The notes under the pieces are model-generated. The model had not been told where the DNA came from. It did not search any database and saw only the letters and a program-made list of their open reading frames with translations. Both the position numbers and the translations under genes were made by a program. A DNA stretch of 64,000 nucleotides from an uncultured Bradyrhizobium sp. (lineage in GTDB: Bacteria > Pseudomonadota > Alphaproteobacteria > Rhizobiales > Xanthobacteraceae): the NCBI RefSeq assembly GCF_936943645.1, contig NZ_CAKZJO010000041.1, positions 30,560 through 94,559 of the forward strand, given 5' to 3'. Below are positions 59,531 to 64,000 of this stretch, piece after piece; within the stretch, counting starts at the first letter, position 1, and every line of letters starts with the position of its first letter.

Positions 59531-61651
59531 ATGCTGGAACAGGCAGAGGGTACGGCGTCGGCCCCCGAGAAGGTCAAGGTCGAGTTCGACAATTTCGAGC
59601 ACGGTTTCCCGGAAGGCTTCGGCCCGCGCGGGTGGGGCGCGCTCGCCTATTGGATCGGCATCGCCTTCGCCACCTTCCAGCTCTATGTCGCCGCCTTCAA
59701 CTACCTGCCGAGCCAGGTGGTGCGCGGCGTCCATGTCGGCTTCCTGGTCCTGCTCACCTTCGGCCTGATCGCCAACTTCACCGCGAAGAGCAATGCCGGC
59801 CGTGCGCTCGGCTGGGCGATCGGTGCTGCCGGCTTCTTCTGCGGGCTCTACCAGTGGATCTTCTATGCCGATCTGATCGCCCGCGACGGCGATCCGACGC
59901 GGCTCGATCTCGTGGTCGGCACTGTGCTGGCCGTGCTGATCTTCGAGGGCACGCGGCGTCTGATGGGCGCGGCGCTGCCGCTGATGTGCGGGGCCTGCCT
60001 CGTCTACTGGTTCTTCGGCCAATATCTGCCGTCGCCGCTCAATCATCGCGGCTATGATTTCGACCAGATCATCACGCATCTGTCGTTCGGCACCGAGGGC
60101 TTCTACGGCGTGCCGATCTACGTGTCGGCGACCTACATCTTCCTGTTCATCCTGTTCGGCTCGTTCCTGGAGCGCGCCGGCATGATCCAGCTCTTCACCG
60201 ATGTCTCGCTCGGCCTGTTCGGCAGGACCCGCGGCGGCCCCGCCAAGGTCGCGGTGTTCGCCTCGGGCATGATGGGGACGATCTCCGGCTCCGGCGTCGC
60301 CAACGTCGTCACCGTCGGCCAGTTCACGATTCCCTTGATGATCCGGTTCGGCTATCGCCGCGCGTTCGCCGCGGGCGTCGAGGCCACGGCCTCGATGGGC
60401 GGCCAGATCATGCCGCCGGTGATGGGCGCGGTCGCCTTCATCATGGCCGAGACGCTCGGCGTGCAATATTCGGAGATCGTCAAGGCGGCCGCGATCCCCG
60501 CGATCCTCTACTTCGCCTCGGCCTTCTGGATGGTGCATCTGGAGGCAGGCAAGCACGGCCTCACCGGCATGAAGCGCTCGGAAACACCGAGCGCCTGGAA
60601 AGCGCTTGTGAAGGGCTGGTACCTGGTGCTGCCGCTCGCAGCCCTGGTCTATATGCTGTTCGAAGGTTTTACGCCGCTCTATGCCGGCAGCATGGGCCTG
60701 GCGCTGACCGTGGCGCTGATCCTCGGCACTGCCATCACGACGGGCGCCCCCTCGAATGCGATCCGCATCATCTTCTGGGTCGGGCTTGCACTGGTCGTTG
60801 CCGCGTTGTCGCGTGACGGGCTCAAGATCGTGCCGGTTGCGAGCGTCGTGGTCGGTCTGATCCTGATCACCGCGTTCGTGCGTGGCGGGTTCAGGGCCCT
60901 GCGCGAGTGCCGCGACGCGCTGGCCGAGAGCGCCAAATCCGCCATCACCGTCGGCATGGCCTGCGCCATCGTCGGCGTCATCATCGGCATGATGTCGCAG
61001 ACCGGCGTCGGCACCATCTTCGGCGGCTGGGTGATCGGGCTCGGCGAGAAGAGCCTGTTCCTGGCGCTGATCATGACCATGCTGCTGTCGATCCTGCTTG
61101 GCACGGGCATTCCGACCATCCCGACCTACATCATCACGGCTGCGCTGGCGGCGCCCGCGCTGGCCAAGCTCGGCGTGCCGCTGATCGCGAGCCACATGTT
61201 CGCCTTCTATTACGGCATCATGGCCGATCTCTCGCCGCCGGTTGCGCTGGCCGCGCTCGCGGCGGCGCCGATCGCGAAGGAGAATCCGGACAAGATCGGT
61301 TGGGAGGCGATGCGCATCGCGCTTGCCGGCTATGTCATCCCCTTCATCTTCGTCTATTCGCCGGCCTTGATGCTGCAGGCCGGCGATCCCATGGCAGCCA
61401 AGCTCGGCTTCTATGGCGCGGTGGCGCTGGCGAGCGTGAAGGCACTGGTGGCGATCGCCCTGTTCGGCATGGTCGCGATCGGCTTTCTGTTCACGAAGCT
61501 GACGCTCGTCGAGCGCCTGGTCGCGCTCGGCGCTGCGTTCTGCCTGCTCGGCGAATTTGCGTTCAGCGACACCGCCGGCTTCGTGCTCGCTGCCGCGCTC
61601 GTGCTGTGGCAGTGGCGGCAGCGTCCGCCGGCGCCTGTCGAGGCGGTGTGA
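59531..61651 (+). CDS. TRAP transporter fused small/large permease (4TM-12TM)
   Basis: A 706-residue inner-membrane permease with about 17 hydrophobic helices. The N-terminal part is the DctQ-like 4TM domain; the rest is the DctM-like domain, including VFASGMMGTISGSGVANVVT, ASMGGQIMPPVMGAVAFIMA and GTGIPTIPTYIITAALAAPA, conserved substrate and sodium-binding regions. It takes the substrate from the TAXI protein and imports it with sodium. ATG 59531 is the only good start. Its stop overlaps the GTG start of the DUF1850 gene. Confidence 0.93.
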   Translation: MLEQAEGTASAPEKVKVEFDNFEHGFPEGFGPRGWGALAYWIGIAFATFQLYVAAFNYLPSQVVRGVHVGFLVLLTFGLIANFTAKSNAGRALGWAIGAAGFFCGLYQWIFYADLIARDGDPTRLDLVVGTVLAVLIFEGTRRLMGAALPLMCGACLVYWFFGQYLPSPLNHRGYDFDQIITHLSFGTEGFYGVPIYVSATYIFLFILFGSFLERAGMIQLFTDVSLGLFGRTRGGPAKVAVFASGMMGTISGSGVANVVTVGQFTIPLMIRFGYRRAFAAGVEATASMGGQIMPPVMGAVAFIMAETLGVQYSEIVKAAAIPAILYFASAFWMVHLEAGKHGLTGMKRSETPSAWKALVKGWYLVLPLAALVYMLFEGFTPLYAGSMGLALTVALILGTAITTGAPSNAIRIIFWVGLALVVAALSRDGLKIVPVASVVVGLILITAFVRGGFRALRECRDALAESAKSAITVGMACAIVGVIIGMMSQTGVGTIFGGWVIGLGEKSLFLALIMTMLLSILLGTGIPTIPTYIITAALAAPALAKLGVPLIASHMFAFYYGIMADLSPPVALAALAAAPIAKENPDKIGWEAMRIALAGYVIPFIFVYSPALMLQAGDPMAAKLGFYGAVALASVKALVAIALFGMVAIGFLFTKLTLVERLVALGAAFCLLGEFAFSDTAGFVLAAALVLWQWRQRPPAPVEAV

Positions 61652-62025
61652 GCCTCTGCTTCGCAACGGCGTTCGGCGTGAAGACGCTGGCGCTGTCCGC
61701 GTTCACGCTGGTGTGGACGCATTCGATCGCGAAGGTCGACTGGCAGGAAGACTGGCGCGTCACGCCCGCGGGTCTCGAGCTGGTGCAGGCCCGCGTCAAG
61801 GGCACCGGCCCCGGCATGGAGCCGCCGCCGGAAGCGCGGCTGGTCGACGGCTGGTTTCAATGGCAGCCGAAGCGAGCGCCGATGCCGGAGGTGGTGCTCG
61901 GCAATTCCGGCGCGGCCGGGGAATGGCGGCTGTGCCATGACGGACAATGCCAGACGCTGTCGGAGATTGTCGGGCATCCCATTGGTGCTAACGTCACCAC
62001 GATGAAAGTCTGCGACAATCCGTAG
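61648..62025 (+). CDS. DUF1850-family protein of TAXI-TRAP operon
   Basis: A 125-residue protein with a GTG start at 61648-61650 that overlaps the permease stop as GTGA. The hydrophobic beginning (CFATAFGVKTLALSAFTLVW) may be a signal or anchor. Conserved DUF1850 pattern HSIAKVDWQEDWRVTPAGLE and ARVKGTGPGMEPPPEARLVD follows, and WFQWQPK later. DUF1850 genes usually lie next to TAXI-TRAP genes; the role is unknown. No ATG fits, so the GTG is secure. Confidence 0.85.
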   Translation: MSLCFATAFGVKTLALSAFTLVWTHSIAKVDWQEDWRVTPAGLELVQARVKGTGPGMEPPPEARLVDGWFQWQPKRAPMPEVVLGNSGAAGEWRLCHDGQCQTLSEIVGHPIGANVTTMKVCDNP

Positions 62026-62114
62026 CCCGCATGAGCGCAGCGACATGGGGGAGCACTGTCCCCGGTTATCGCTGCGTTCATTCGGGCTACAAGAACAACA
62101 AAAGGAGACACGCG

Positions 62115-62921
62115 ATGGATCGGCTCAAGGGCAAGGTTGCGATGGTGGTGGGGGCCGGCTCGATCGGACCCGGCTGGGGCAACGGCAAGGCGACCGCGGT
62201 GACCTTCGCGCGCGAAGGCGCGCAGGTGTTTTGCGTCGATCGCAACGGCGCAGCCGCCGAGGAGACCGCGAAGATCATCACCGGCGAGGGCGGCAAGGCG
62301 ACGGCGTTCACCGCCGACGTGTCCCGCGCGAGCGAGATCGAGGCGATGGTGGCGGCATGCCTGAAGGCCTATGGCCGCATCGACGTGCTCGACAACAATG
62401 TCGGCATCGCCGAGATGGGCAGCGTGGTCGAGGTCACCGAGGAAAGCTGGGACCGCGTCTTCAGCGTCAACCTCAAGAGCGCTTATTTCGCCATGAAGCA
62501 CGTCATCCCCGTCATGGTGAAGCAGGGCGGCGGCTCGATCATCAACATCTCCTCGATCGCCTCGATCCGCCACATGGGTATCTCCTACGTCACTTACGGC
62601 ACCTCGAAGGCGGCGATGAACCAGATGACGCGCACCACCGCGATCGAATTCGCGCGCCATCACGTCCGGGTCAATGCAATCCTGCCCGGTCTGATGAAGA
62701 CGCCGATGGTCGAGCATTCCGCAGGTCTTGCCAACAGCTACGCCAAGGGCGATGTCGAGGCGATGTGGCGCGCGCGCGATGCGCAGGTGCCGATGGGCCA
62801 CATGGGCGACGCCTTCGACGTCGCCAACGCCGCACTGTTCCTGGCCTCCGACGAGTCGAAATATGTGACGGGGATCGAGCTCGTGGTGGACGGCGGGATC
62901 ACGTGCAAGGCGGGGGCGTAG
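62115..62921 (+). CDS. Short-chain dehydrogenase/reductase
   Basis: A 268-residue SDR. Cofactor-binding VVGAGSIGPGWGNGKATA is a modified TGxxxGxG loop with an insert. The catalytic residues are Ser in IINISSIASI and Tyr/Lys in SYVTYGTSKAAM; NAG-type NNVG is seen in LDNNVGIAEMG. AAAGGAG 8 nt before ATG 62115 supports the start. It is 89 nt after the DUF1850 gene on the same strand and could act on the imported acid or another keto or hydroxy compound. Confidence 0.9.
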   Translation: MDRLKGKVAMVVGAGSIGPGWGNGKATAVTFAREGAQVFCVDRNGAAAEETAKIITGEGGKATAFTADVSRASEIEAMVAACLKAYGRIDVLDNNVGIAEMGSVVEVTEESWDRVFSVNLKSAYFAMKHVIPVMVKQGGGSIINISSIASIRHMGISYVTYGTSKAAMNQMTRTTAIEFARHHVRVNAILPGLMKTPMVEHSAGLANSYAKGDVEAMWRARDAQVPMGHMGDAFDVANAALFLASDESKYVTGIELVVDGGITCKAGA

Positions 62922-62938
62922 CCGCCTCACGCTCCGCT

Positions 62939-63118
62939 GTCGTCCCGGGGCGCGCAGGGCGCGAACCCGGGACCCATAACCACAGGGTCAGGTTGTCTCG
63001 TTAAACGGTAACTCCGAGTCCCGTAACCACATCTGCCTGTGGTTATGGGTCCCGGATCGGCGCTTCGCCCCAGTCAACGCTGCGCGTTGCCTGGGGCTTC
63101 GCTTGTCCGGGACGACAG
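62939..63118. repeat. GTCGTCCCGG / CCATAACCACAGG repeat, copy 3
   Basis: Complete arms: outer GTCGTCCCGGGGCGCG and CTTGTCCGGGACGACAGC; inner GGGACCCATAACCACAGG and CCTGTGGTTATGGGTCCCGG. The central spacer differs from copies 1 and 2. It separates the SDR gene from the convergent membrane gene. Confidence 0.9.
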
Positions 63119-63124
63119 CGGTGG

Positions 63125-63895
63125 CTACTGCGCCAGCGCCAAGATCCCGCCGGCAAAGGCGTGCCACGCGGCGGTCTCGCTGATCGGCCAGTTCAGCACC
63201 TTCACCGCCAGCAGCGCGAGCGTGCCGTAGATGTAGACCGGATGCACGCGGCCCTCGGTGCGCCAGTCGCGTATCATGGCGACGACGAGCAGCAGCGAGG
63301 CGACGACGGCCGGCGCGATCGTCACCGGCACCGGCGGCGGGCCGGGCGGTCCGGGAGGAGCGAGGAAGGTCAGGAACCAGCGCGCGATCGCGGCGTCGAG
63401 GATCGAGACCGCTGCGAGCAGCATCAGCCGCTTGTGGATCTCGGGCTTGCGCGTGTTCACGATCGCCAGCACGAACACGATCGCGAAGAACGCGATCCCG
63501 CTCATCGGCACGATCGAGAAACCGATGCCGGCCTCGCGCTGCCCGAGCGCGGCGGAATGCTGCATCACGTGAACGGAGGCGAGGAAGCCGAAGATCGTCA
63601 TCGCTGTCGCAAGCGAGACGCCGGCGATGCCGAGCGAGCGGTGGTTGACTATGCGGCCCGAGGCCGCGAGCCAGGTCTGCAGCACGAAATAGAGCGACCA
63701 TGTGAAGAACAAGAATCCGTGAAAGTGAATCACGGGACTTGCGGAGAATGTCCGGTGGGCGAGCGGCACCCAATAGGTCGGTGCGAAACCGAGAAAAGCC
63801 GTGGCAGCGCAGGCCAGGGCCATGTGGAGATAAAAATGTCGTGCAGGCGACGCATCACGCGCGCGTACACGACGGTCGTCGGTCAGGGTTGTCAT
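63125..63895 (-). CDS. Seven-helix-like membrane protein, unknown function
   Basis: A 256-residue membrane protein starting at ATG 63893-63895. About seven hydrophobic helices (near residues 22-42, 57-76, 86-106, 128-146, 158-175, 190-208 and 220-240). A conserved-looking HFHGFLFFTWSLYFVLQTWL followed by GRIVNHRSLGIAG resembles DUF2306-type membrane proteins. Helix-embedded His residues (His54, His56, His101) could carry heme, but this is a guess. A Pro-rich loop (APPGPPGPPPVPV) lies between helices 5 and 6. Confidence 0.65.
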   Translation of the reverse strand: MTTLTDDRRVRARDASPARHFYLHMALACAATAFLGFAPTYWVPLAHRTFSASPVIHFHGFLFFTWSLYFVLQTWLAASGRIVNHRSLGIAGVSLATAMTIFGFLASVHVMQHSAALGQREAGIGFSIVPMSGIAFFAIVFVLAIVNTRKPEIHKRLMLLAAVSILDAAIARWFLTFLAPPGPPGPPPVPVTIAPAVVASLLLVVAMIRDWRTEGRVHPVYIYGTLALLAVKVLNWPISETAAWHAFAGGILALAQ

Positions 63896-63950
63896 CAGGA
63901 GTGAGTCTGGGAAGGCAGGGTTTGGTTCAACGCCCGCTTCCGTCACCGCT

Positions 63951-64000
63951 GTCGTCCCGGACAAGCGTAAGCGCAGATCCGGGACCCATAACCACAGGAC
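63951..64000. repeat. GTCGTCCCGGAC / CCATAACCACAGG repeat, copy 4 (cut by window end)
   Basis: Begins GTCGTCCCGGACAAGCG, then AGATCCGGGACCCATAACCA before the window ends. Only the first arm is visible. Confidence 0.85.

Noticed and set aside
59495..61666. Long minus-strand frame of about 720 codons opposite the TRAP permease
   Set aside because: Antisense to a well supported membrane transporter; the product is a His/Arg/Asp-rich string without motifs.
1..64000. CRISPR arrays, prophage or transposase genes
   Set aside because: No regularly spaced 25-40 nt repeats, no integrase, no transposase and no phage structural gene were found; the repeats present are REP-like hairpins.

Overview
The window is a stretch of GC-rich alphaproteobacterial chromosome, most likely Bradyrhizobium or a close relative in the Nitrobacteraceae. 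The reasons are a CtrA cell-cycle regulator next to fliI-fliJ, DUF2865 and DUF1850/TAXI-TRAP genes, class II DAHP synthase, a citramalate synthase, and several families of palindromic intergenic repeats that I recognise from Bradyrhizobium and Rhodopseudomonas genomes. The assignment is from gene content only. No phage, transposase, CRISPR array, rRNA or origin is visible.

Layout. 1-1015: flagellar-type stator genes motA and motB (motB cut by the window edge). 1.2-7 kb: lipid genes, with plsY on the plus strand, then on the minus strand an ATM1-type ABC exporter, psd, pssA and an RraA-family gene. 7-10 kb: LOG-family hydrolase, a divergent azoreductase/LysR pair with a palindromic operator candidate, and a VOC protein. 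10-20 kb: cimA; a cysS operon carrying a 37-residue membrane peptide and a GNAT; two secreted proteins; and the run aroG-dgkA-nadE. 20.5-21.6 kb: a 1.1-kb gene-free block of dispersed repeats. 21.6-25.8 kb: NDH-2-like flavoprotein, AraC regulator, and an ECF sigma/anti-sigma pair linked by a 23-codon mini-ORF. 26.1-29.2 kb: fliI-fliJ divergent from ctrA, whose upstream region holds five GANTC methylation sites. 29.3-31.3 kb: a DUF350 / Ser-rich membrane protein / glutathionylspermidine-synthase-like module equivalent to E. coli yjfL-yjfM-yjfC. 31.6-32.8 kb: maf, yacG and tRNA-Phe.

32.9-39.1 kb is the most unusual part. It holds a two-gene unit made of a secreted/anchored protein with three periplasmic Ig-like repeats, a transmembrane helix, a large helical cytoplasmic region and two C-terminal helices, followed 3 nt later by a 1048-residue protein with a C-terminal CHAT (caspase-like) peptidase domain, His902/Cys951, and apparently a second, inactivated CHAT-like fold at its N-terminus. 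A divergent 82-residue protein lies next to it. This looks like an envelope sensor coupled to a cytoplasmic protease, and I know of no described system with this exact pairing.

39-52 kb: small secreted proteins (one is four tandem nine-residue repeats), a flavoprotein and enzyme cluster, an acyl-CoA ligase next to oleate hydratase, a histidine kinase with an ABC-type substrate-binding sensor, and an unrecognised five-helix membrane protein with a repeated CT-rich leader. 52-64 kb: TPR protein, aldo/keto reductase, thioesterase, Nudix hydrolase, secreted proteins, a TAXI-TRAP transporter operon with DUF1850 and an SDR, and a membrane protein. Four copies of one palindromic repeat family lie in the last 10 kb.
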